Part shown: positions 1-9,317 of the stretch, in pieces
Numbering within the stretch: position 1 is the stretch's first letter
Layout: each line of letters opens with the position of its first letter
Origin: an uncultured Bacteroidota bacterium
GTDB lineage: Bacteria; Bacteroidota; Bacteroidia; Flavobacteriales; Flavobacteriaceae
Assembly: GCA_902598305.1 (NCBI GenBank)
Contig: CACKBL010000005.1
Coordinates: 62,001 to 126,000, forward strand
Direction: 5' to 3'
Length of the DNA stretch: 64,000 nt
Program-made: the position numbers and the translations under genes
Notes under the pieces: generated by a model
Database searches by the model: none
Seen by the model: only the letters and a program-made list of their open reading frames with translations
What the model was told of the DNA's origin: nothing

Positions 1-1665
1 TTCGAGTGATGGATTTATCTCAACTAATTTTTCAAATTTTTCTGTCGGTGTAAATAATATATTTTTTTTAATTGACTTATTTGAATCAATCTTTACCTTA
101 ATAAAATCATTTTTTAGTGATTTTCTAATATATTCTGTTAGTTTTGGAAGCTCATACTCTAATTCTTTTTTATTAATGTCTGAAATTACAGTATATTTTA
201 CCTCATTATTATTTTTTTTTGGTCTACTTATTTTCAGCAAAGAGGCTATATTAAATTCTTTATTTTGTAATTTCATATCATGATAAGTATTCCAGCATCT
301 TTCCAAATCCTCTTGTGTAAAATTACTTTCATTCCCTATACTTTTCGATTTCGATAAATCACCACTTGTTTTTCTTTTTTTAAATGTTCTTTTTTTTTCA
401 ACACTTGCTAGTGAAAAGGAAGAGACTTCTTTAAATCCTGAACCTAACTTTGGAGTTTTCTTTTTTAATTCATCTTTGTTGATTTCTTCTTTAGAGTCAT
501 ATTTAGGAATTGAATTTTCTAAGGAATTTTTATTAGTCCTCTCATTTTTATCATTTTCAATAATTATTAGTTTTTCATCATTTTTTAAGGTTTTTTTTTT
601 AAGAATATTTTCTCCCTCTGCTTTTATGGATGAAATCTCCATTAAACACAATTCGGCATGAATTCTTTTATTATCAATATTTTTAAAATTTATTTCAAAT
701 GAATTTGTGATATTGAGTGCTTTTCTAATCCAATCTAAATCAACTCTTTTTGATTGATTATAATAGAAGTTTTTTAAGTTTTCGCTTGTTTCAATTAATT
801 TAAATGTGTTTTCATTCTTGCAGAAAAAAAGATTCCTAAAATGATTTGAGAGGCCAATAATAAAATCTATTTCACTATATCCATTTGCTATTATCTTATC
901 AATGCCTATTAAAACTTCTGAAATATTTTTTTCAATAATTTTGTCACAAATATTCAAGTATAGTTCAGATCCGATTATATTTAAGTTCTTTGAAACTTTA
1001 TTAATGCTTAAATTGTTGTCACAAAAGTTTATCATCCTGTCTAATATTTGCAAACCATCTCTTAAAGATCCATCTGAAGACTCTGCTATTAGAAATAGAG
1101 CCTCATCATCGAATTTAATTTCTTGTTCCAATAAGATAGCCTCCAGTTTCTTTTTTATATCTAAAACACTTATCCTCTTAAAATCATAAATTTGGCATCT
1201 TGACAAGACAGTAGGTAAGATTTTTGATTTTTCAGTAGTAGCTAGTATAAAAATGACATGTTCAGGTGGTTCCTCTAACGTTTTAAGAAATGCATTAAAT
1301 GCATCTATTGTTAACATGTGTGCTTCGTCAATTATATATATTTTATAATTACCAATCCTTGGAGGTACCCTTACTTTTTCGTTCAAATTTCTCATGTTTT
1401 CAACCCCATTATTCGAAGCAGCATCTAGTTCGAAAATATTAAATGAGTAATCATTATTTTCATCTTCATCTAAATTTATTTTCTTAGCTAAAATTCGTGC
1501 ACAAGTCGTTTTGCCAACCCCTCGCGGACCAGAAAATAATAAAGCTTGGCCTAGCTTACCTTTATTTATTGCATTTTCAAGAGTGCTAGTAACAGCTTCT
1601 TGTCCAACAACATCCTTAAATGTTTTTGGCCGATATTTTATTGCAGAAATTTTATATTCACCCAT
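1..1665 (-). CDS. dnaX: DNA polymerase III subunit gamma/tau (C-terminus truncated by window edge)
   Basis: Reverse-strand reading from ATG at 1665: MGEYKISAIKYRPKTFKDVVGQEAVTSTLENAINKGKLGQALLFSGPRGVGKTTCARILAKK...ELDAASNNG...IDEAHMLT...FLKTLEEPPEHVIFILATTE...LSRCQIYDFKRI; Walker A and clamp-loader motifs. Runs off the left edge, so absent from the ORF track. Confidence 0.93.
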   Translation of the reverse strand, partial: MGEYKISAIKYRPKTFKDVVGQEAVTSTLENAINKGKLGQALLFSGPRGVGKTTCARILAKKINLDEDENNDYSFNIFELDAASNNGVENMRNLNEKVRVPPRIGNYKIYIIDEAHMLTIDAFNAFLKTLEEPPEHVIFILATTEKSKILPTVLSRCQIYDFKRISVLDIKKKLEAILLEQEIKFDDEALFLIAESSDGSLRDGLQILDRMINFCDNNLSINKVSKNLNIIGSELYLNICDKIIEKNISEVLIGIDKIIANGYSEIDFIIGLSNHFRNLFFCKNENTFKLIETSENLKNFYYNQSKRVDLDWIRKALNITNSFEINFKNIDNKRIHAELCLMEISSIKAEGENILKKKTLKNDEKLIIIENDKNERTNKNSLENSIPKYDSKEEINKDELKKKTPKLGSGFKEVSSFSLASVEKKRTFKKRKTSGDLSKSKSIGNESNFTQEDLERCWNTYHDMKLQNKEFNIASLLKISRPKKNNNEVKYTVISDINKKELEYELPKLTEYIRKSLKNDFIKVKIDSNKSIKKNILFTPTEKFEKLVEINPSLE

Positions 1666-1752
1666 TAGCTCAAAAATATAAAAAGCTTGTTTAATTTTTT
1701 TATCAAAATTTAAAATTCGATAAAAATTGTTAACAATAATTATAAATTTGCA

Positions 1753-2043
1753 ATGCAGGTCTTCTTATCGCTCTAAATTTAGAGAGGAAAGTCCGGACAC
1801 CGAAGAGCAGTATAGCGGGTAATACCCGTCGATTATCGATACGATAATTAGGACTAGTGCAACAGAAAGTATGTACAGGAAAGCTGTAGTGAAATCATGT
1901 AAACTCTATGCGGTGCAACGCCAAATATATCTGCATTTAAGAGTTGCTCGTTCTTTGTAGAGGGGTAGGCGGTTTGAGTTTTTGAGTAATTAAAAACCTA
2001 GATAAATGATAAGACTTGACAGAATCCGGCTTATGACCTGCTT
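1753..2043 (+). ncRNA. rnpB: RNase P RNA (compact bacterial type)
   Basis: Conserved GAGGAAAGTCCGGACACC, GTGCAACAGAAAG, TGTAAACTC...CGCCAAAT, GGGGTAGGCGGTTTGAG and terminal GACAGAATCCGGCTTATGACC; P1 closed by GCAGGTC (1755-1761) with GACCTGC (2035-2041). Confidence 0.93.
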
Positions 2044-2047
2044 TTTT

Positions 2048-2581
2048 TTATTTAAAAAAACTTAGTGAATTTGTTCCATATGTTCTAGTGTCAAATAAAT
2101 GCTTATAATTCCTAAATATATTTTTCTTATGGTGCTCAATAATTAGGATTCCATTTTTTTTTAAAATTTTTTTTCTAAAGATTAAATCTATCAAATCCTG
2201 TATTTTTTCTTTCGTGTGTGAATATGGAGGATCAGCAATAATTAGATCAAACTTTAATTTCGTTATATATAAAAATTTGAGAGTAGTAGAATTAATTATA
2301 TTTAATTTAATGTCAAGTGTTTTTGAAAAATCATGTATAAATTTTACACACTTAATGTTCTTTTCAACTGATGTTATTTTTCTAACACCTCTCGAGGCTA
2401 GCTCATAGCTGATGTTACCACTTCCAGAAAAAAGATCCAAAGCATTTATTTCTTCAAAAACGAAATGCTGATTCAAAATATTAAATAGTGACTCCTTTGT
2501 TCTATCAGTGGTAGGTCTTACATTTTGAAGATTATTATAATTTATTTTTTTCCCTTTAAATTTTCCTGAAATTATTCTCAT
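2048..2581 (-). CDS. rsmD: 16S rRNA (guanine966-N2)-methyltransferase RsmD family
   Basis: MRIISGKFKGKKI...RPTTDRTKESLFNIL...ALDLFSGSGNISYELASRG...LIIADPPY; start moved to the internal Met at 2581 that matches family N-termini. Confidence 0.9.
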   Translation of the reverse strand: MRIISGKFKGKKINYNNLQNVRPTTDRTKESLFNILNQHFVFEEINALDLFSGSGNISYELASRGVRKITSVEKNIKCVKFIHDFSKTLDIKLNIINSTTLKFLYITKLKFDLIIADPPYSHTKEKIQDLIDLIFRKKILKKNGILIIEHHKKNIFRNYKHLFDTRTYGTNSLSFFK

Positions 2582-3365
2582 AATTATAAAAATAATTGAA
2601 AAATGGAGCTGGGTGATTAACATCTATCTCCAAATTTTCTGGATAAGTAAATTTTGTTTGTGTATGAAATTCTCTAAAAGCATCATAATACTTTTGATAA
2701 TTTAGAAATTTCCCCAAAAAAATGACTATAAATTGATTTTGTTTAAGATAGAATTGCTCCAAAACAAAAAATAAATAATATAAAAATTCCTCTTCATCTT
2801 TGTGGGGGAAGGAATTATAAAGCAGCAACTGGGAGCCTTGATAAATAAATAAATCAAAATAGTCTTTTCTAAGATGAATAAATACCTTTTTTTTTAAATT
2901 TTCGGTAGAGATTTTTGTTAAATAGGGGATTAGCTCAGCTGCAAAATGAGTTATTTCTATGTTGACTTCCAAATCTTTTAAAAGAAGTCCCAACTGCTTG
3001 CTTTTAGAAAAAACAAATACTTGATTACTTGATTTAATAATTTTTGCTTCAATTATTTTATTTATTAAATCATCTTCAGATAAAGATAAATACAGATTTT
3101 TATTTTTTTCTTCAAAGAGTTTCTGTGGTACAATCACTCCTGCATTGTCAAATAAAATACATTTGTTATTCTTTTTTTTAATATTATGATATTTAAACCA
3201 AGTACTAAGAGTTTCTGAATTAATGTTTTTTTTTTCTAAATCGAAATAAAGTGTTTGATCTAAAGTACAAAATGCAGCTCTATCTTTAAAAATTAGTATA
3301 GATAGGTCATCTGAAGTTATTTTTTTATCAATTTGTAGCATCAAAAATTGTTGGCCAATTTCCAT
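2556..3365 (-). CDS. DUF3822 family protein
   Basis: ORF of 269 aa overlapping the rsmD start; sequence and synteny resemble the Bacteroidota DUF3822 family. Confidence 0.6.
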   Translation of the reverse strand: MEIGQQFLMLQIDKKITSDDLSILIFKDRAAFCTLDQTLYFDLEKKNINSETLSTWFKYHNIKKKNNKCILFDNAGVIVPQKLFEEKNKNLYLSLSEDDLINKIIEAKIIKSSNQVFVFSKSKQLGLLLKDLEVNIEITHFAAELIPYLTKISTENLKKKVFIHLRKDYFDLFIYQGSQLLLYNSFPHKDEEEFLYYLFFVLEQFYLKQNQFIVIFLGKFLNYQKYYDAFREFHTQTKFTYPENLEIDVNHPAPFFNYFYNYENNFRKI

Positions 3366-3975
3366 TTGTACTGACGTTGGAAAGAGAGCCTAAAATTATA
3401 TCTGGCCCATTAACACCGTCAACTGAAATTGTCTCATTTTCCTGTTTTAATAAATCTTTGTTTTGATCATACAAAACAATATTTTTTGAAACTTTGACCT
3501 CAAAAACAGGAACCTTGTAGCCATTCTTGTCAATTATCATTGATTTTATTTTAAAAACACTATCCTCTACACCCTCTACTGGAAGAAAAGCCATTCTTTT
3601 ATATTCCTCATTTCCTTTGAACAAAGAATCTTTAACATTTACAGTTCCCAGAGTGTCAATGACAATAATCTCTCTAAGCATATCTATTCTATATACTCGA
3701 TCGTACTCTAAATATGATGAATCTCTTTTTTCAATTAAGGTAAAAATACCCGTATCAATAAATTTAATTAGACTATCAAAATTATCAGAGAAAACACCTT
3801 TTACGTCTTTATGGGCAATTTGAGCTTTCCTAATTAATTTTAATTTATTTATAACCTGAGCGTATCTTTTATTTTTAATTTCATTGAACTCAATAGGTCC
3901 ATTGATTGAGTCATAGATTTTATAACTAAAAAAAATAATTAATATCCAAAGAAAAGCGAGAATACCTTTTTTCAT
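3328..3975 (-). CDS. conserved hypothetical membrane-anchored protein
   Basis: 215 aa ORF with N-terminal hydrophobic anchor (MKKGILAFLWILIIFFSYKIY), overlapping the DUF3822 gene. Confidence 0.6.
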   Translation of the reverse strand: MKKGILAFLWILIIFFSYKIYDSINGPIEFNEIKNKRYAQVINKLKLIRKAQIAHKDVKGVFSDNFDSLIKFIDTGIFTLIEKRDSSYLEYDRVYRIDMLREIIVIDTLGTVNVKDSLFKGNEEYKRMAFLPVEGVEDSVFKIKSMIIDKNGYKVPVFEVKVSKNIVLYDQNKDLLKQENETISVDGVNGPDIILGSLSNVSTNGNWPTIFDATN

Positions 3976-4057
3976 TTTAGATTTTTAGACGTTTTGGACA
4001 AATCTACAATTTTTTTTTATTCTTCAATGTTTGTTTAATTACAAATTTAAAATAGAT

Positions 4058-4065
4058 TATATTTG
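4058..4065 (+). promoter_or_regulatory. putative Bacteroidota -7 box (TAnnTTTG) upstream of kdsB
   Basis: TATATTTG at 4058-4065, 5 nt before the ATG; would imply a leaderless transcript. Motif only. Confidence 0.25.
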
Positions 4066-4070
4066 GTTAA

Positions 4071-4814
4071 ATGAGAGTGATTGCTATAATTCCTGCGAGA
4101 TTAAACTCTAAACGCTTTCCTAGAAAATTAATGGAAAAAATTAACGGTACACCCTTGATTTTAATGACTTATCAAAATTTATTATCTATGAATATTTTTG
4201 ATGAAATAATAGTTGCTACTGATAGCTTGGAAATTTCGGACATTATTAAAAACAATGGAGGTGAAGTTTTTATTAGTAAAAAAGAACACTTTTGTGGAAG
4301 TGACAGGGTGTCTGAGGCATCTGGGAACTTCAAATCTGACATTGTAATTAATGTTCAAGGTGATGAACCATTTGTAAAATTAAAGAGTATTAAAAAAATA
4401 ATTGATTTTTTCAGTTATAAAAAAAATAAAAATATTCCTGTTGTTTCACTTATATATAAAACAAATAATATTGAAATAATTGATGATGAAAATTGCGTAA
4501 AAGTTGTTACTGATAAAAATAATTTTGCAATGTATTTTTCAAGAAGTAAAATTCCTTTTATAAGAAATATTGATAAAAGTTTTAATTTCTTCATTCATGT
4601 CGGAGTTTATGGATTTTTAAGTCAATCTATTATTGAATTTTCAAGTTTAAAACCAAGTAAACTTGAAAAGATAGAAATGTTAGAATGTATTAGATTTATT
4701 GAAAATGGAAAAAAAATTAAGATGATTCCTATTGACTATCCAACAATAGGAATTGACACACCCAATGATTTAATAGAAGCGAAAAAATATTTAGAATCTA
4801 TTAAACATGTTTAG
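4071..4814 (+). CDS. kdsB: 3-deoxy-manno-octulosonate cytidylyltransferase
   Basis: MRVIAIIPARLNSKRFPRKLMEKINGTPLI...VATDS...CGSDRVSEAS...VNVQGDEPF nucleotidyltransferase motifs. Confidence 0.95.
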   Translation: MRVIAIIPARLNSKRFPRKLMEKINGTPLILMTYQNLLSMNIFDEIIVATDSLEISDIIKNNGGEVFISKKEHFCGSDRVSEASGNFKSDIVINVQGDEPFVKLKSIKKIIDFFSYKKNKNIPVVSLIYKTNNIEIIDDENCVKVVTDKNNFAMYFSRSKIPFIRNIDKSFNFFIHVGVYGFLSQSIIEFSSLKPSKLEKIEMLECIRFIENGKKIKMIPIDYPTIGIDTPNDLIEAKKYLESIKHV

Positions 4815-5352
4815 CTATATATGTGAAATTCTTACTTTTAAAATATTTAAATTTAAGGTGAAAGGCAATTTCCCAATCAATAAAAAGCTTATTGTTTTAG
4901 TTTTTCCTCATACCAGTAACTGGGATTTTATTATTGCTATTGGAGTAAGGAAGTTACTTCGTGAAGAAATTAACTTTGTGATAAAAAAAGAATACTACAA
5001 TTTTTTTACTACTAATTTTTTTAATAGCCTTGGTGGAAGACCGATTGATAGAGGTGGTAAAATGAATTCAGTTGAAAAAATTTCACAAATGTTTGAAAAC
5101 AACGAAGTTTTTAGAATTGCTATAGCTCCAGAGGGAACCAGAAAATTAGTATCTCAATGGAAAACTGGTTTTTATCATATTGCCTTGAAGGCCAATTGTA
5201 AGATACTACCAGTTGCATTTGATTGGAAAAAACGTGAGGTTAAAATATTTAATGTTTTTTCAGCAACTTGTAACTTCGAAAATGATTTAAAACTTTTAAA
5301 ATCCTTATTTAAAGGAGTTGAAGGAAAAATCCCAGAAAACAGTAAGCTTTAG
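4807..5352 (+). CDS. 1-acyl-sn-glycerol-3-phosphate acyltransferase-like protein
   Basis: Acyltransferase motifs: FPHTSNWDFI, SLGGRPIDRGG, IAPEGTRK; overlaps kdsB end by 8 nt. Confidence 0.85.
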   Translation: MFSYICEILTFKIFKFKVKGNFPINKKLIVLVFPHTSNWDFIIAIGVRKLLREEINFVIKKEYYNFFTTNFFNSLGGRPIDRGGKMNSVEKISQMFENNEVFRIAIAPEGTRKLVSQWKTGFYHIALKANCKILPVAFDWKKREVKIFNVFSATCNFENDLKLLKSLFKGVEGKIPENSKL

Positions 5353-5355
5353 AAT

Positions 5356-6063
5356 TTATTTAAGGTTACTAAATACATTAAGAACATCATTATCTTCCTC
5401 TATTAAATTAATAAGTTTATTTACTTCCTCTTTGTTTAATTTATCTAACTCTAAAGTGTTTGTTGGAATTCTCTCAAATTCTGATGATAAAATATTAATA
5501 GATTTGCTTTCTAATTTATGTTGAATTAAACCAAAGTTATCAAAAGGTGCATAAACATATACCTCATCATCAACAGTAAAAAGTTCGTCTATACCGTAGT
5601 CAATTAATTCTAATTCAAGTTCTTCCAAATCTAAACCTTTTGGATTAAATTTAAAATTACATTTATGCTCGAACAAATATTCTACAGAACCTGAAATACC
5701 AAGAGATCCTCCAAATTTATTAAAATAACTTCTTATGTTGGCAACTGTTCTATTATTGTTATCGGTTGCGGTTTCAATTAATATTGCTATTCCATGAGGT
5801 GCATATCCTTCAAAAAGGATTTTTTTGTAGCCAATTGTGTTAGAATCATTTGCTTTTTTAAGTGCTCTTTTAATATTTTCTTTTGGCATATTGGCACTTT
5901 TGGCGTTTTGTATTAACGCTCTTAGTTTTGAATTTGTTTTGGGGTCAACTCCTCCTTCTTTAGCACAAATCGTAATCTCTTTAACAATCTTTGTAAAGGT
6001 CTTTGCCATTGAGGACCACCTTTTGATTTTTCTACTTTTTCTAAATTCAAATGCTCTTCCCAT
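5356..6063 (-). CDS. YebC/PmpR-family DNA-binding transcriptional regulator
   Basis: MGRAFEFRKSRKIKRWSSMAKTFTKIVKEITICAKEGGVDPKTNSKLRALIQNAKSANMPKENIKRAL; start set at internal Met 6063. Confidence 0.95.
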   Translation of the reverse strand: MGRAFEFRKSRKIKRWSSMAKTFTKIVKEITICAKEGGVDPKTNSKLRALIQNAKSANMPKENIKRALKKANDSNTIGYKKILFEGYAPHGIAILIETATDNNNRTVANIRSYFNKFGGSLGISGSVEYLFEHKCNFKFNPKGLDLEELELELIDYGIDELFTVDDEVYVYAPFDNFGLIQHKLESKSINILSSEFERIPTNTLELDKLNKEEVNKLINLIEEDNDVLNVFSNLK

Positions 6064-6883
6064 TTTTCTGCTTATCAGTATGTGAATCAGACAAAACCTC
6101 ATCACATGTAATCGTTAAATGACTTGGTAATTTGTTTTCTCTAGGTAAAACTGCAATATAGTGTAAGTCATTTATTGTAAATACTTGTTTAAACACTATT
6201 TTATTAAAGTTTCTGTGAATTGCTAATTTTTTAAAAAACTCATGATGACTAATCAAATCCGTGCTTCCTAAATGAAAAATTCCATTCAATCCTTGATTAA
6301 TGATGTAATGAATTTGTTGACATAATTTTAAAATACTATTAACATTAATTATTGAATTTGGAAAAACTTCAAATGGTTTTTTATCTAGCATTTTATCCTT
6401 CATCTCTTTAATTCTTGGGCAGTTTACACCAAATATCATTGGAAGTCTAGCAATAACAAAATTTTTAGTTTCCATTCTCAGAATTGCATTTTCAATCTTA
6501 ATTTTAAAAATACCATATTTACTTTCTGACAATGTCTTATCGTATTCGTATGAGGGGTAATTGTGAAATGAATCAAAAACATTTGATGATGATAAAAAAA
6601 TCAACTTAAAATTGAATTTTTTCGAATAACTAATCAATAAATTATGTAAAGTGATTTGATCTTCAAAAGGTCCTCTTAATGAGGAAATTATGATACTTGG
6701 TTTTATTTTAGATAAAAGTTTTTCTATGTTATCTTTTTCGATATCGTACTTAAAAAAATGCTTATTCTTTTTAAAATTAATATTTGAGTTATAGGTGCCA
6801 AATGTTTTGAAGAAAGGGCTTAAATCCTTGTATAATGAGTACCCTATAAATCCACTTCCACCAAGAATTAAAATATTATTCAC
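6047..6883 (-). CDS. NAD-dependent epimerase/RmlD-like SDR family protein
   Basis: N-terminal Rossmann MNNILILGGSGFIGYSLYKDL; Y-x3-K-like YEYDKTLSE. Confidence 0.75.
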   Translation of the reverse strand: MNNILILGGSGFIGYSLYKDLSPFFKTFGTYNSNINFKKNKHFFKYDIEKDNIEKLLSKIKPSIIISSLRGPFEDQITLHNLLISYSKKFNFKLIFLSSSNVFDSFHNYPSYEYDKTLSESKYGIFKIKIENAILRMETKNFVIARLPMIFGVNCPRIKEMKDKMLDKKPFEVFPNSIINVNSILKLCQQIHYIINQGLNGIFHLGSTDLISHHEFFKKLAIHRNFNKIVFKQVFTINDLHYIAVLPRENKLPSHLTITCDEVLSDSHTDKQKNGKSI

Positions 6884-7969
6884 TTAAGATTTAATAAAAG
6901 GTAAAGAATAAATTTTAGCCTTAAATATTTTTCTGTTGTTGTCGACAAAAACTTCTTCACCATAATTTAGCTTATCTTTTAAAATAAAACCTATTCCAAT
7001 TGGTGTTTTTAGAGTTGGCGAAAAAGTTCCTGATGTAATCCTTCCTATTTTCTCTTTGTCTGAATTAAGGATTATGTTTCCTTTTCTAGGAATGATTCTT
7101 TCCTCAGACTTAATTCCGGTAATCATGTACTTACATCCTTTTTTTATATCCTCTTCGATAAAGCTACTTCCATAAAAATTTGTCTCAGTTCTAGTAATCC
7201 AACTTAAACCAGCCTCAATAGGAGATGTATTTTCATCAATTTCATTTCCATACAAGCAATAACCCATTTCTATTCTTAATGAATCTCTAGCTGCAAGACC
7301 AATCGGCAAAATATTAAATTCATTTCCTTCATTGAACAGTGCATCCCATATCCGCTGAACATTTTCATTATCGCAATAAATTTCGTAACCTCCAGCGCCA
7401 GTATAACCAGTTGATCCAACAATCACTTTTTTTATTCCAGCTATATTAGTCACACAGTTCATATAATTTTTTAAAGTCCCAAAATTAAAATCAGAAATTT
7501 TATTTAAAAGATTGGTTGAATTTGGACCTTGAACTGATAAAAGAGAAATATTTTCTGAAATATTTTTCAAGACAGCATTAAATTTTTTATTTAATGAGTT
7601 TAGATGTTCCCAATCTTTTTCAATATTAGATGCGTTTACAACTAATATATACTTATTTTCCTCTAATTTGTAAACTATTAAATCATCTATAATCCCTGAA
7701 TTTAAGTTTGGGAAGTAATTATATTGAGCTCCGCCAATGAATAATTTCTTGATATCATTACTGCAACAATATTGTAAAAAATTTTCAGCATTTTCACCTT
7801 CAACTAAAAACTCACCCATGTGTGAAACGTCAAATACTCCTACACTATTTCTTACACAATTATGTTCATTGATTATGCTCCCATAAGAAATTGGCATATT
7901 GTAACCGGCAAAACTTGTCATATTAGCCCCTAATGATTTATGAATTTCGTAAAGCTTTGTTTTTTTCAT
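6884..7969 (-). CDS. gcvT: glycine cleavage system aminomethyltransferase (T protein)
   Basis: MKKTKLYEIHKSLGANMTSFAGYNMPISYG...VGVFDVSHMGEF...GSTGYTGAGGYEIYC...AARDSLRIEMGYCLYGNEI. Confidence 0.96.
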   Translation of the reverse strand: MKKTKLYEIHKSLGANMTSFAGYNMPISYGSIINEHNCVRNSVGVFDVSHMGEFLVEGENAENFLQYCCSNDIKKLFIGGAQYNYFPNLNSGIIDDLIVYKLEENKYILVVNASNIEKDWEHLNSLNKKFNAVLKNISENISLLSVQGPNSTNLLNKISDFNFGTLKNYMNCVTNIAGIKKVIVGSTGYTGAGGYEIYCDNENVQRIWDALFNEGNEFNILPIGLAARDSLRIEMGYCLYGNEIDENTSPIEAGLSWITRTETNFYGSSFIEEDIKKGCKYMITGIKSEERIIPRKGNIILNSDKEKIGRITSGTFSPTLKTPIGIGFILKDKLNYGEEVFVDNNRKIFKAKIYSLPFIKS

Positions 7970-8016
7970 TTAATGTTTTTTTCAAAATATAATTTGATTT
8001 AAAACTACTTCTTAAA

Positions 8017-9315
8017 CTATCTTGACAATAAAAAACTTTTTAACTGTTCATAATTTTTTATACCAATTTTATTTTTTTTCTTTTTTTTAAGTTTTAAAAT
8101 ATGTTTAGGAATTTTTATTTTTTCATTTATTGAATTCTCAACAGTATCCAAAAATTTAATCGGATGTGCTGTTTCTAAAAAAATACCAATTTTATTTGGG
8201 TTATTGGCTAAATATTTTTTTAAACCTAAGTATGCTGTAGCTCCATGGGGATCTAATAAATACTTGGATTTGTGATATAGTTTTTGAATTCCCGAAATGG
8301 TTTCTTTATCTGTAAACTTGTACGCTGTTAATTCCTTTTTTAGTTTGTCAAATTTATTATCATATAAGTTAAGAATTCTAACAAAATTACTCGGATCACC
8401 CACGTCCATTGCATTTGTAATTGTAGATATAGTTTTTTGTTTTTTGTATTTGCCAGTTTTCATAAATTTAGGAACTGTATCGTTCTCATTTGTTGTAGCA
8501 ATAAAATGAGAAACAGGGAGTCCCATTTTTTTTGCTAGCATTCCTGCACAAAGATTACCAAAATTTCCACTTGGAACAGAGAAAACTACTTTTAAGTTTT
8601 CAGTATTTAAATTTTTATATGCAATAAAGTAATAAAGCATTTGAGGTATCCATCTTGCAATGTTTATGGAATTCGCTGATGTTAATAATAATTTTTTATT
8701 TAAATCTGAATCAAGAAAACTTTTTTTAACCATTTCTTGGCATTCATCGAAATAACCATCAATCTCTAATGCTGAAACATTTTTTCCAAGTGTTGTAAGT
8801 TGAGATTCCTGAATTTCACTTACTCTTCCTTTTGGATAAAGAATTACGACGTCTACTCCATCAACTCCCAAAAACCCGTTAGCAACAGCTCCCCCTGTGT
8901 CTCCTGAAGTTGCAACAAGTACAGTTATTTTACGTTTTAAATTTTCAGTTTCAATAAAATAATTCATACAACCAGACATAAATTTTGCACCAACGTCCTT
9001 AAATGCCATGGTAGGTCCATGAAACAATTCTAAACTATACAAGTTTTTTTCAATTAATACTGTTGGGAAATCAAAATCAATAGTATTCTTAATAATTTTA
9101 AATAACCTTTCTTTTGGTATTTCATTTTTTGTATAGTTCTTAAGAACTTCATAGGCCAATGAAAAGGTGTTCATTTTTTTTAAGTTCTTCCAAAAATCAT
9201 TACTTAACTTGTCGATTTGAACCGGAAAATAGAGTGTTTTGTCTGGAGCTAGTCCTGTAAATAATGCCTTTTTAAAACTTACAATGTCTTTACTATTTCC
9301 TAAGCTTAAATACAT
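8017..9315 (-). CDS. thrC: threonine synthase
   Basis: LELFHGPTMAFKDVGAKFM (PLP lysine), VATSGDTGGAVANGF, SVPSGNFGNLCAG. Confidence 0.96.
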   Translation of the reverse strand: MYLSLGNSKDIVSFKKALFTGLAPDKTLYFPVQIDKLSNDFWKNLKKMNTFSLAYEVLKNYTKNEIPKERLFKIIKNTIDFDFPTVLIEKNLYSLELFHGPTMAFKDVGAKFMSGCMNYFIETENLKRKITVLVATSGDTGGAVANGFLGVDGVDVVILYPKGRVSEIQESQLTTLGKNVSALEIDGYFDECQEMVKKSFLDSDLNKKLLLTSANSINIARWIPQMLYYFIAYKNLNTENLKVVFSVPSGNFGNLCAGMLAKKMGLPVSHFIATTNENDTVPKFMKTGKYKKQKTISTITNAMDVGDPSNFVRILNLYDNKFDKLKKELTAYKFTDKETISGIQKLYHKSKYLLDPHGATAYLGLKKYLANNPNKIGIFLETAHPIKFLDTVENSINEKIKIPKHILKLKKKKKNKIGIKNYEQLKSFLLSR

Positions 9316-9317
9316 TA

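Noticed and set aside
476-1189. Plus-strand ORFs 476..661 and 902..1189
   Set aside because: Antisense to dnaX; S/F/I-rich low-information peptides with no motif; expected shadow ORFs in AT-rich coding DNA.
5318-5524. 68-aa plus-strand ORF at the end of the acyltransferase gene
   Set aside because: Mostly antisense to the yebC-like gene; serine/leucine-rich shadow.
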